This document shows positions 1 through 9,779 of a DNA stretch of 30,335 nt, piece after piece (the first letter of the stretch is position 1; every line of letters begins with the position of its first letter). The position numbers and the translations under genes are program-made. The notes beneath the pieces were generated by a model, which had not been told where the DNA came from, did not search any database, and saw only the letters and a program-made list of their open reading frames with translations. Origin of the DNA: Chara braunii (Eukaryota; Streptophyta; Charophyceae; Charales; Characeae); assembly GCA_003427395.1 (NCBI GenBank), contig BFEA01000207.1, positions 805,817 to 836,151 on the forward strand. Direction: 5' to 3'.

Positions 1-59
<59 letters not shown>
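1..59. repeat. (GT)n microsatellite at window edge
   Basis: An uninterrupted TG/GT dinucleotide tract runs from the first base to about position 59 and probably continues beyond the window. Any reading frame across it is an artefact of the repeat. Confidence 0.98.
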
Positions 60-61
<2 letters not shown>

Positions 62-1546
62 ACCCCCCCCAGCATGCACCTGCCTGATGCTTCTCCTTCT
101 CAACAGGCTATGTTCAGCCCTTGCTTTGTGTGTACATCCCCCCTGGACATGCCCCTTCCTTCATGCGAATCATTTTGGAAGTTAGGAAATCTCTGACTCC
201 CTCTCTCCTTTCATATGTAAAGCACTTGGTTACCCCTCTCGCCTTGCAGACTTGGCTGTAGGTTTTTCCTTATGCGCGAAATATCCAGCAGGCCGTGCAC
301 CCTTGGCAGGTCTGTCTGCTACACGTGTCCTCATGCTCAAGAGATGGCAGCGGACTTGCAGAAATATGTCTGCCTCGACGTGCCCTCTTGCAGACATCCG
401 CATGTCTGTCACTGCATTCTGTACATGACCGCCAGTAACTGTGGTATGATCAATAATGTCCTTGGATTTATTGATCGAGGGACTCGTTTGGTTGACTGCT
501 TAGCTGACTGATTTATTACTCAGTATTCTCCATCTGAGGTTCTGAAGAATCTGAGGTTGAACCCATTAGACATACTTACTAATGCTGTTACCCTAGAAAG
601 ATAGAAGGGACCAGTACACAGGTGAATTGCTATGTTCTTTTCATAACTCTGCCTTCAGTGCAAGGCGAGGGTAATGAAGTAACTAACTATTCGTGAGATT
701 CCTCAATTTAGTTAGTCAACTTAGTCTGTCCTGCTACTTGTCTTCTAGTGGTAAGGCGGCATGCTACTTGTCTTCTAGTGTCCATTTTGCCAAGAAACTC
801 ACGGCAGTGAGTTGAGCGTGAGGTATATGTCTTGTATTTTCCTGAGCAGGTGCTTTCCTCGGTACCGACTGCAGTGCATCTGAGTAGGTTCATCCATGAT
901 CTGTGGTGCCTTGTGGTCGCTGCGCACTGAACACCTGGGCGGGGCTTGGTCGTCCCGTCGCTGTAGGAGGCTACACCATGCGCTGAACTTGTATGGTTCG
1001 TTTTTTGTTTTCTATGTTTGGGAAGCACCTGGGAGCAATATTATCTCATGTATATATCATTCAGCTTTGGCAGGTCTTTGAAGGAGGGTGGACGTCAGAC
1101 TGAGGACAGGTTAGGTCAGTATGTAGGCAAGCAGGCAGGTGGATATGTATCGCTACATGTGCTCGTTTTTGGTGATGGGGCAACATCTGGCTGCAGCTTT
1201 GTCTCGTATATAAAGCATTCGGCTTGCAGAGGATTTGGAAAGGCGGTGGAGGAGGAGATCAGACAACAGTGAACGTGGAATCTGAGTGCGACGTGCGTAG
1301 ATTTGTAACTGCTTCTCTCTGGTGTATGCAACTGGCACTCCCATTTTCTGACGCAGGAGCAGCGTCTGGATACACTGTATCTGACATGGCAAACATCTGG
1401 CAGAAAAAGAAAAAAAAAAGAGGATGTAGAGGTGTTTGAAAGATCAAGCAGATGTGGACTGTGAAAGCACCACACTCGCACACGCCTAAGTTGATGAAGC
1501 TATCTTCCAAGTACCGCGAACATGCGAGTGCATCTATTTAAAGTGA
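60..1546. other. Anonymous sequence, no gene recognised
   Basis: Short overlapping ORFs occur in several frames on both strands, none with a recognisable domain or sustained coding bias. A 19-bp sequence (TGCTACTTGTCTTCTAGTG) occurs twice, at 732-750 and 762-780, a period of 30 bp. A good TATA-box match (TATATAAAG) lies near 1208-1216, but no supported gene follows it. Confidence 0.6.
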
Positions 1547-1966
1547 GTGGGCCCCCACTTTCCCAGCCAGCCGAGATCCGAATCGAAACGCTCTTACCGT
1601 GTAAACCGGAAAGAGCTGTACTCGACTTTGGGCAAACTGGCAGTTCAAGGCTGTGTGAAGGATGCTGCTGTTCGTTATGAAGAGTGCTCGCTGCAGCGCA
1701 TCTGCTTGGCAGGACAGCCTACCACATATTCCCATGATGTAGGGGAGTCTGGGATGGGACGATTGCTGGCAGCTGTGCAGAAGCATACATCTGCGCATCC
1801 GGATCCCGTTGGCACAAACTATCTATCGATGCAACGAAGGAGGAGAGGATCATTGCTGTTTGCAAAACGAGCGGAGGAGAGGATACTGCAATTTGCAAAA
1901 GAAAACAAAGTTGTCGGTCGTGGTTTGCCTCTGGGATGTTTTCAGGGAAAGAAGAGGATGAAGTAA
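1547..1966 (+). CDS. Unrecognised 139-aa ORF, doubtful
   Basis: This is the longest plus-strand ORF in the first 9 kb. The product is basic, with an Arg-rich stretch (QRRRRGS) near residue 98 and repeated Ala/Glu/Lys-rich segments after it. I recognise no domain, signal peptide or membrane segment. A TATTTAAA-like sequence lies just upstream near 1536, but no splice or polyadenylation context supports expression. A minus-strand ORF of similar length overlaps it, so chance openness is a real possibility. Treat it as hypothetical. Confidence 0.12.
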   Translation: MGPHFPSQPRSESKRSYRVNRKELYSTLGKLAVQGCVKDAAVRYEECSLQRICLAGQPTTYSHDVGESGMGRLLAAVQKHTSAHPDPVGTNYLSMQRRRRGSLLFAKRAEERILQFAKENKVVGRGLPLGCFQGKKRMK

Positions 1967-3440
<1,474 letters not shown>

Positions 3441-3594
3441 TATGTGCGTATGTGTGTACTGTGTGAGTCACAGGGGGAAGGGGGGGATGTTGGCCTATCC
3501 GTCATCTACCGCTTCGTATTTCTGTCCCCTCGGATGTAATCCTTGTGGAGGACACTGTTGAAGCTCCAAGGGTATGGGGTGGTCAGGCACCAAA

Positions 3595-4093
3595 CTTCAC
3601 GAAAGGTAACTGCACGCTTGAACAGTTTGGGGTCGATAGAGCCATCAGCGCTCAGTTAAAGATGGGGGTTCTGTACATTCCAGGGGCCACATGGTGAGGT
3701 GAAAGGGTGGTTGTCTTGCCATGGAGTGACGATGATGTGAGTGATTAGTTTGGGATGAGTAGCGGGAGTGCCAGTGTTGTTGCAGGCGATAGCATGCAGA
3801 CTATGTAGTTTGCTCAACATATGTTCGAGCAGAAGTAAGCATACCTTCTGGTCACACATATGGTGGGCAAACTACATATTCTGCACGCTATCGCCTGCAA
3901 TAACACTGGCACTCCTGCTACTCATCGCAAACTAATCACTCACGTCACCGTCATCTCTATTGCTCCATGGCAAGACAACCACCCTTTCACCTCACCGTCT
4001 GGCCACTGGAATGTATAGACCCCATCTTTAACTGAGTGTTGATTGCTCTATCGACTCTGAAACTGTTCAAGCGTGCAGCTACCACTCGTGAAG
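3595..4093. repeat. Foldback (long inverted repeat), about 230-bp arms
   Basis: The left arm at 3595-3823 (starting CTTCACGAAAGG) is the imperfect reverse complement of 3857-4093, leaving a loop of about 33 bp. Matching landmarks include CAGTTAAAGATGGGG versus CCCATCTTTAACTG and TGCAGGCGATAGC versus GCTATCGCCTGCA. Just outside the arms, a related direct repeat of about 38 bp (core TCATCTACCGCT) occurs at 3494-3532 and 4103-4141. No coding capacity is evident. It could be a foldback/MITE-type element or an inverted duplication able to give a long hairpin RNA. Confidence 0.85.
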
Positions 4094-4310
4094 GGCTGAT
4101 CTGTCCATCATCTACCGCTCTGTATTTCTTTCCTCTCACCTCTGTGTGTGTGTGTCTGTGTGTTGCAGGGTGTGGGTATGTGGTTTGTTGCCAGGCAAAT
4201 GCTGCAACTGAACATGTTGGAAACGAAGTGATGTGCGGACAAAGTGAGAGCTTCAGGTGGGTCAGATGATGCAGTGGACATTGTGAATCACAAGGGATAT
4301 CCTTCTCTGC

Positions 4311-4410
4311 TCCTTTTTATTAGTCATACTGTTCTGTGTGTGATCTGGAAGAAATCCTTGGCTGATCCTTTTTATTAGTCACACTGTTCTGTTTGTGATC
4401 TGGAAGAAAG
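4311..4410 (+). repeat. 55-bp tandem duplication
   Basis: TCCTTTTTATTAGTCA starts at 4311 and again at 4366. The units continue with near-identical ACTGTTCTGTxTGTGATCTGGAAGAAA sequence, giving two copies with a few substitutions. Confidence 0.9.
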
Positions 4411-5034
4411 ATGTACAGAAATGCTTTTAGCTACCGCACATTTGTGACAGGGCGTTGGGAAATTACAAAGTCGCTACTTTTGAACAGGTTATGAATTTGA
4501 AATGTTGTGCTGCTGATGATGATGGTGATGATGATTACAGTCAGTCGATCTATATTCTAAGGCGTTGTTAACGTTCACGGGGTTCGGCCTTTCATTTCCA
4601 ACTCTTGGAGTTCCTAACAGCCTTAACTTTCAGGGTTCTGTTTCTTTCAGTCTTTGTTGGCAGTGAAGACAAAAACGCTTGTTTGACTCTGATTAGGGAT
4701 TTATGTATAGAATCTATAGATATTAGATACCCACACCTGGACTGTGCCATGGCTCTGTCTCTCTACGGCATTCGGTTTCTTTTTTCTCTTTTTTTCTCTT
4801 TGCTTAGTTTGCTAGTCTTTGCTGGTACTCTTGGGATTCTATGGTGGGGAAGGCTAGGAGTCCTTGTCAGCCAGCTCCAGGAGTTTCTGGTCTGGGTGAC
4901 TTGCCGTCGTTGCCGATTTATTTTATTTTTTCGGAGCAAATGATTGTGTACTGCCAAGGTGCTTTAGGCAGTGCTAATGCTGCATGCGAATGCCCAGGTC
5001 CCGACCCTGCGCTGTGGGCCTGTGCTGCTAGCGA
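4411..5034. other. Anonymous sequence with pyrimidine tract
   Basis: No gene is recognised. A short GAT/ATG-rich run lies near 4514-4535 and a T-rich pyrimidine tract at 4779-4808. The 112-aa frame at 4605-4943 is hydrophobic because it reads through this T-rich DNA, and I do not call it a membrane protein. Confidence 0.5.
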
Positions 5035-5226
5035 CTGTCATGTTACAGCTCTGGACAGGTGGTGCACTGCAGGGTGGGTGGGTGTGTGGGTGGTTGTCAG
5101 CTCCATTCTTTTGTTCACCAGGCAGCAAAGCTGGCAAGCGGAAAAAGGGACTTGAACCGTCAACCTTAGCTTGGGCAAGGCTATACTCTACCATTCTTGG
5201 CTGTCATGCTACAGCTGTGGACAGGT
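5035..5226 (-). mobile_element. tRNA-derived SINE with 26-bp flanking direct repeats
   Basis: Two direct repeats, 5035-5060 and 5201-5226 (24 of 26 bases identical by eye), bracket a 140-bp insert. Read on the minus strand, the insert starts with a tRNA-like head: an A-box-like GAATGGTAGAGTA, an anticodon-arm-like segment with loop TTGCCCA (a GCC triplet in anticodon position), and a B-box match GGTTCAAGTCC. It ends in a CCCA/CACC-rich tail rather than poly(A). This is the anatomy expected of a SINE flanked by target-site duplications. The acceptor stem is not intact, so it is not a functional tRNA gene. Long TSDs and a simple-repeat tail are inferred features of this copy. Confidence 0.6.
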
Positions 5227-5584
5227 TGGGAAAGTGTTTGCCCTCGGTGAGATTCCTATGGGCTGCCGCTTTCAGGGTTGCAATTTTCAGAGCACATTGT
5301 TTAGGTGAGACCAGCATGCCAGGCTCTCTGTGGAATGTCTCCAGTGGTGCATGGAGCGGCATTTCTTCCAGCTGATGCTGGCTTGTGCTTTGCTTGCCCT
5401 GTCGTGGTGGTTTCATGGGCGCTGAGGGATGTTGTGTTTGTTTCCCTCATTTTATGAATGGCTTATCAATTCGTATTTTGTCAGAGGATGCACATCCAGA
5501 CGGCTTGGCCCTCGACATGGAGGTCTGATATTTGGAGTGCAGGTGCATCTTATTTGGATGCACATCTGGCACGCCCTTCTTGGC

Positions 5585-5663
5585 CTCGGCTGCGGGGTGG
5601 CTTGTGCTTCTATGGCGTTTTCTTGGACTCGGCTGCGGGGTGGCTTTGTGCTTCTATAGTGTT
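5585..5663 (+). repeat. 43-bp tandem duplication
   Basis: CTCGGCTGCGGGGTGGCTT starts at 5585 and again at 5628, each copy followed by GTGCTTCTAT. The second unit differs by small changes. Confidence 0.85.
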
Positions 5664-5729
5664 ATATCAATGTGGGATTGTTCGGCATGGGAAAGAACTC
5701 CTCAGTGGGTTATCCTTGACAACTAAGAC

Positions 5730-5731
<2 letters not shown>

Positions 5732-5771
<40 letters not shown>
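5732..5771. repeat. (GA)n microsatellite
   Basis: A pure GA dinucleotide tract of about 40 bp. Confidence 0.97.
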
Positions 5772-5774
<3 letters not shown>

Positions 5775-6303
5775 GTTGTTAAATATGATGGGGTGGATGC
5801 TGCAACACGAGGCCGCAGAAGTTAGGCACAGTGCTCATAGAGACTTGACCCAGGATGTCAAGGGGGAGAGTGATGCGAATCCAGAAATGATCAGGAGCAG
5901 AACGCAAACAATCTGAATGGTTCCCAGAGGGAGTCGACAACAGCACAGATGGCGGCACAGATGCAGAAGCAAGGTGAGAGAGGGCTGCATCTGTGAAATG
6001 TCTGTAGCTGGCTCCTGCGGACTGTAGGGTGATTAGAATCACGGTGGAGGGTTTCTGCTATGCTGTATGGGGCGTGATTGTGTACAGTACTTGTGCAAGG
6101 TATGTCCCAAACAACTACAGACCAGTCTATGCTCAAGTACTGATCTTGAGGAAGTGAACGGGGTGGAGGAGTGTGCATATGTGTCTCGTGTTTGTTTGTG
6201 AATGTGTGTGTGTATCCGTTTTTGAGCGTGTATCTGCTTTTCGCAAACATGCATGTGTGCGTAGCTAAAGGACAGCGTGGAAAGGACAGAGATGTTGCTG
6301 CCA
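5772..6303. other. Anonymous sequence
   Basis: Only short, unrecognised ORFs occur. A TG-rich stretch lies near 6178-6215. I see no RNA gene or transposon motif. Confidence 0.5.
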
Positions 6304-6420
6304 TTGGTCTGTATTTGTTGGGCATGCTTTGTGCTGTAAAATCCCTTTAACCTGTATTTGCTAGCGTTGGTCTGTATTTGTTGGGCTTGCTTTGTGCTTC
6401 AAAATCCCTTTACCCTGTAT
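6304..6420 (+). repeat. 63-bp tandem duplication
   Basis: TTGGTCTGTATTTGTTGGGC begins at 6304 and again at 6367. Both copies continue through a shared AAAATCCCTTTA and CCTGTAT ending. Confidence 0.88.
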
Positions 6421-7184
6421 AGTGTTTCCCGTTGACTATGCATGCTCCTGTATGCTGTGCGCAGACTCCATGGGGTAGCCTGCAGCAGTTGTGTAACCAG
6501 TTGTGTAAGCAGTTGTCTAACGACCAACTCAATGTTGCTAGTGGGAAGCAATCAATAGGTAGACGGACTTCAATATTGATGTGCTGATAAGCTTGAGGAT
6601 TCTAACCTTGACCTTGGGAGTTGTATTTACGTCGGGGACTGCTCGACGGCTCGTTCTCCGTAACACTCGAATGCATTGGGAAGTCCAGTGAAAGCCCAGT
6701 CCTATGGGATGTGTACAGGTTATATCCAACTATCATGTGTCTTTCTTCTTTCTTTCCACAAATCGCGTAGGCTGGTCAGGTATGGGGACTTCTCATTCTG
6801 TTTTCAACGTGTGTCTCCGTAAAGTGTGTTTGCCAGCAAAGGCTGTACAGTTTTGTTCTAACCATGCAGGATATGATGGTATCATGCACTGTTAGGCCAT
6901 GTCAGGAAGTGTCAGTCACTGCCAGGCCATGCCAGGCCGTGTCTAGCATGGCCAGGGAGTGCCTGGAAAGTTGTTAATCGAACCTTCTGGTTCTACCCAC
7001 TCTTTGTCTTTCTTGCGCACATCATTCATTCGGCTCGTACCTAAGTTCTTACAGGTGACCGCAGTGAATATGGTGACTTCGATTGTGCATGTGTGTGACC
7101 GGGTACACCGGATCACGGGGAAAAACGAGTACCCGTGTTGGGGTGGGGTTAAGTGCTCATCTTGGGGCTTAACTTTCACCCCGG
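6421..7184. other. Anonymous sequence with GCCATG-rich patch
   Basis: No gene is recognised. Between about 6893 and 6965 the sequence repeats AGGCCATGCC-like and GCCAGGGAGTG-like decamers. These also form the core of the tandem array at 7395-7804, so this is probably a diverged outlier of that family. Confidence 0.45.
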
Positions 7185-7189
7185 TCCAC

Positions 7190-7250
7190 TTTACCGTTTG
7201 GTTGAGTGTTTGCCTCTGGATAGGGAGGTCATGTGTTCGATCCTTGGACA
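7190..7250 (+). repeat. tRNA-like (possible SINE) head
   Basis: TTTGGTTGAGTG near 7197-7208 resembles a polymerase III A box, and GTGTTCGATCC at 7233-7243 resembles a B box, at tRNA-like spacing. The implied anticodon arm (CCTC ... GAGG) and T stem do not pair well, so this is not a working tRNA. A 12-bp direct repeat containing ATGTATTTTCAG follows at about 7268-7290. A degenerate tRNA-derived SINE head is the most likely reading. Confidence 0.3.
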
Positions 7251-7394
7251 GTGCGGACTTGTAAAAAATGTATTTTCAGATGTATTTTCAGATAGTCTTT
7301 ACCCCATCAGTAATGGTGGAAGCTTGAGGTTCAAAGGGTTCGGTTGTTCGCCGATGACAAGTGGTAAACTCATTGCCGTGTTAGACGAGGGTCG

Positions 7395-7440
7395 GTCACT
7401 GTCAGGCCATGCCAGGCCATGCCAGGCCATGTCTGACAGT
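7395..7440 (+). repeat. AGGCCATGCC decamer array inside a short hairpin
   Basis: Three consecutive AGGCCATGCC/T decamers are bracketed by perfectly complementary 9-mers, CACTGTCAG and CTGACAGTG. The block sits immediately 5' of the 181-bp tandem duplication and shares its GCCAGGGAGT flank. Confidence 0.7.
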
Positions 7441-7804
7441 GCCAGGGAGTGCCAGGGAGTGCCAATATAAGTACACGTGACGCGCAGAGAGTGACAAGCG
7501 GGCAGTGAGAGGCAGGCAATGTGAGGAACTCACTGCAGGCTCTCACAGTTTTGGATTTTATGCAGAAAGGCACCAGCAGGCAGGCATTGTGAGGTTGTAA
7601 GTGGAAGTGAGTAGCAAGCCGGCCAGGGAGTGCCAGGGAGTGTCAATATAAGTACGAGTGGCGCGCAGAGAGTGACAAGCGGGCAGTGAGAGGCAGGCAA
7701 TGTGAGGAACTCACTGCAGGCTCTCACAGTTTTGGATTTTCTGCAGAAAGGCACCAGCAGGCAGGGGCATTGTGAGGTCGTAAGTGGAAGTGAGTAGCAA
7801 GCCG
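7441..7804 (+). repeat. 181-bp tandem duplication with TATA-like motif in each unit
   Basis: 7441-7621 and 7622-7804 are two nearly identical direct copies, differing by a few substitutions and a 2-bp indel. Each begins with two GCCAGGGAGT decamers followed by an AATATAAGTAC sequence that resembles a core TATA box. Each then continues through a GGCAGTGAGAGGCAGGCAATG-type tract to AGCAAGCCGG. The minus-strand ORFs of 67-74 aa are simply the same translation seen twice and carry no recognised domain. Confidence 0.92.
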
Positions 7805-8249
7805 GCAGTCAGAGACTGGCAGCAGCAGGTGATTGGATCCAGGCAGGCTGGGGCAGGGAGGAAAAGGAAGGCGGAGGGAAAAATAATACCCGCGACCATT
7901 TTGTTCACTGGAGAAAGTGGACGAGGACGAAACAAAGCTTCAAGCGGGGTGGGGAAAACATGATTGCTGTTCAGTTCTCCTCGCGTGGCTTGTTCGTTTA
8001 ATCTTCTCTTACAATTCCCTCCAGTCAATGCCTTCCTTGCAGGTGACCATGTATGTGGGCGAGGATGCGCCGATAAAGATTTCAGTTTAAACCTTATGAT
8101 TCTCATTGTCATCGCTTTATCCTAACTTTCTCAACCTTGTTCTTAGGCGTAGCTTATGAAAAATGATTAGGAGTGGAATTGCTCTCTTAAATTCTTCATC
8201 GTACTCTTTGTCATTGCCTCTCAGCGCACATCCGAAGGACACCATTGTA

Positions 8250-8251
<2 letters not shown>
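7805..8251. other. Anonymous sequence
   Basis: No recognisable gene. A minus-strand frame stays open across part of this stretch but mostly extends from the upstream tandem repeat. Confidence 0.5.

Positions 8252-8317
<66 letters not shown>
8252..8317. repeat. (CT)n microsatellite 5' of the PLE fragments
   Basis: A pure CT tract of about 66 bp ends about 57 bp before the first Penelope-like fragment. Published permuted PLEs show an insertion bias for microsatellites, so the adjacency may be more than chance. Confidence 0.97.
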
Positions 8318-8320
<3 letters not shown>

Positions 8321-8373
8321 AATCTATATGCATATATTGCAGTTCTTGTGGCAGAGCTTCTGGCTTCTAGTGC

Positions 8374-8603
8374 CGAGTGTAACAGTCTGTAGCAGTGCAA
8401 AAGAGAAGGTCACAGAGTGTTGGTACGTTGTGCTGCTGCACGGGGTCGGAGGAATTATCTTTGACATAAAAGAGACTGCGGACAGTTTGGTTTTGGCAAG
8501 AAAACAACGTCGTTATGTAAGAAATCAGTAACATCAGTCATGGCATGCAGCATGATGCTGTTGTCCCACAACTCCCAGTGGTCAGAGGTACGTTCAATGG
8601 CCG
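8374..8603 (-). mobile_element. Inverted partial copy of the PLE-associated segment
   Basis: Read on the minus strand, this stretch matches about 11570-11808 on the plus strand. Shared protein-level text includes ELWDN, MTDVTDFLH and the beginning of a CHCYR/TATDT-like segment, and the DNA shares TTTGCACTGCTACAGAC. It is interrupted in frame and clearly a fragment. It sits head-to-head with a direct copy of the 3' tail that begins around 8613, a tandem/inverted arrangement typical of Penelope-like insertions. Confidence 0.75.
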
Positions 8604-8612
8604 CGTGATGGC

Positions 8613-8780
8613 CAACGTGGCGAGCCGTGTACGTGAGAGGCACGGTGAAGGGGGAGCTCAAAGAAAAATGAGAAAAATGAATAGTTTCAGTGTGCCCTCA
8701 TCTTTGTTTTGTTTTTTTGTCTTTACCATATGTTTCACAAAGTGCACTCTTTTAGTTCATAGTTATGTGACAATATATAT
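8613..8780 (+). mobile_element. Direct copy of the PLE 3'-tail segment
   Basis: The stretch from AACGTGGCGAGCC through GAGAAAAATGAATAGTTTCA and TTCATAGTTATGTGACAATA recurs in the same orientation at about 12325-12476. Identity by eye is high across about 130 bp. The two direct copies bracket the GIY-YIG/RT remnant and could be the pseudo-LTRs known from PLEs. Confidence 0.8.
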
Positions 8781-9779
8781 TGCTTGCCCTTTGCTCTTGC
8801 AGATCGAGTGGCGAGCGTCGGGCCTGTACAACCAGACACTGATTTTTTTTTTGTGGAAGACAATTTTTTCTCTCTTTCTTACCTCCTACATTGTTTTTCT
8901 TGCGTTATTCCTTTTTGTTGCTCCTTTTTCATTTTGCCTTTGTTGACAAACCTCCTGCGCCCTTTGCAGGACTTGTTTGCCTATGTGGCTGGTTCCATGG
9001 TGAGCTCGGCTAGCTCACTCTTTTTTATGACAGATGTTTTCACAAATGTCTTGCTTGGCTGTTTGTCCTTTCATATAAGCTTGTTATTGTATCCTTGTAC
9101 ATTCCTTTTGTACACCCCTTACATGTACACTCCTTGTGTACGTTTCATTTTGTATATTCGTTGCGTACAAGAGTTATGTACACTTTTTTTCTTTTTGTGC
9201 ATGATGTGATTTTGGCGACGGTCACTGTAAGGGCACGGGTTGTACCCCTTTCTTGTGCAGTGGTATAGTTACGGCCCGCCTAAGGTTGGCCACACTCGGG
9301 CGGCTGCCCCCATGCCCACTCACCTCGTTCCATGTTCTTTGAGATAATCCTTCTACGCTGGTTCATGCATGTGTCAATTGCTTGGTGACATCTCTTTCTG
9401 TAGGCACTGTTGGTCTATCGGTGCAAGGCTCCTAGCATTGCTGCACACTCGTTGGGAGATGCAGTTTCACATTAATGAGCTCCCTCTTTGACAATGCTGT
9501 TGGTGGTGAACAGCAGACAAAAAGGACAACGGTAGGATCCCGACCTGAGCCGTTGGGCCTAAAGTCCTTTCACCTTCTGCACTCACCTCCATCTCTTTGC
9601 ATTGGAAAACTGAAAATTCAAAAAATAGTTGCATCAACAATGAATTTGCAATTGAGGAATAATCAAGGGGCTCCCCAGATACTTCCCGCCCCCGCGAGAT
9701 TTTCTGTCGTTGGCATGGCAGGTGCTATACCAAGCTTTCCTCTTGGACACTATTTCGTTTGGTCGTGCTCATATGTCAA
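8781..9779. other. T-rich leader region, possibly PLE 5' part
   Basis: A T-rich block (8838-9195) is followed by about 580 bp of more balanced sequence leading into the GIY-YIG remnant. A CTCTTGCAG at about 8794-8802 looks like a splice acceptor, but no exon is recognised. The ORFs at 8545-9209 are hydrophobic because of the T-rich DNA. The 116-aa frame at 9475-9825 is unrecognised. Confidence 0.4.

Noticed and set aside
4605-4943. 112-aa ORF with apparent transmembrane segments
   Set aside because: Hydrophobicity is explained by the pyrimidine tract at 4779-4808; no start context or homologous feature.
5147-5213. Functional tRNA-Gly(GCC) gene on the minus strand
   Set aside because: Acceptor stem is not intact and T stem has a mismatch; flanking direct repeats favour a SINE.
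8545-9209. Hydrophobic ORFs resembling membrane proteins
   Set aside because: Phe/Leu/Ser richness comes from T-rich DNA, and part of the region is a repeated PLE tail; no conserved domain.
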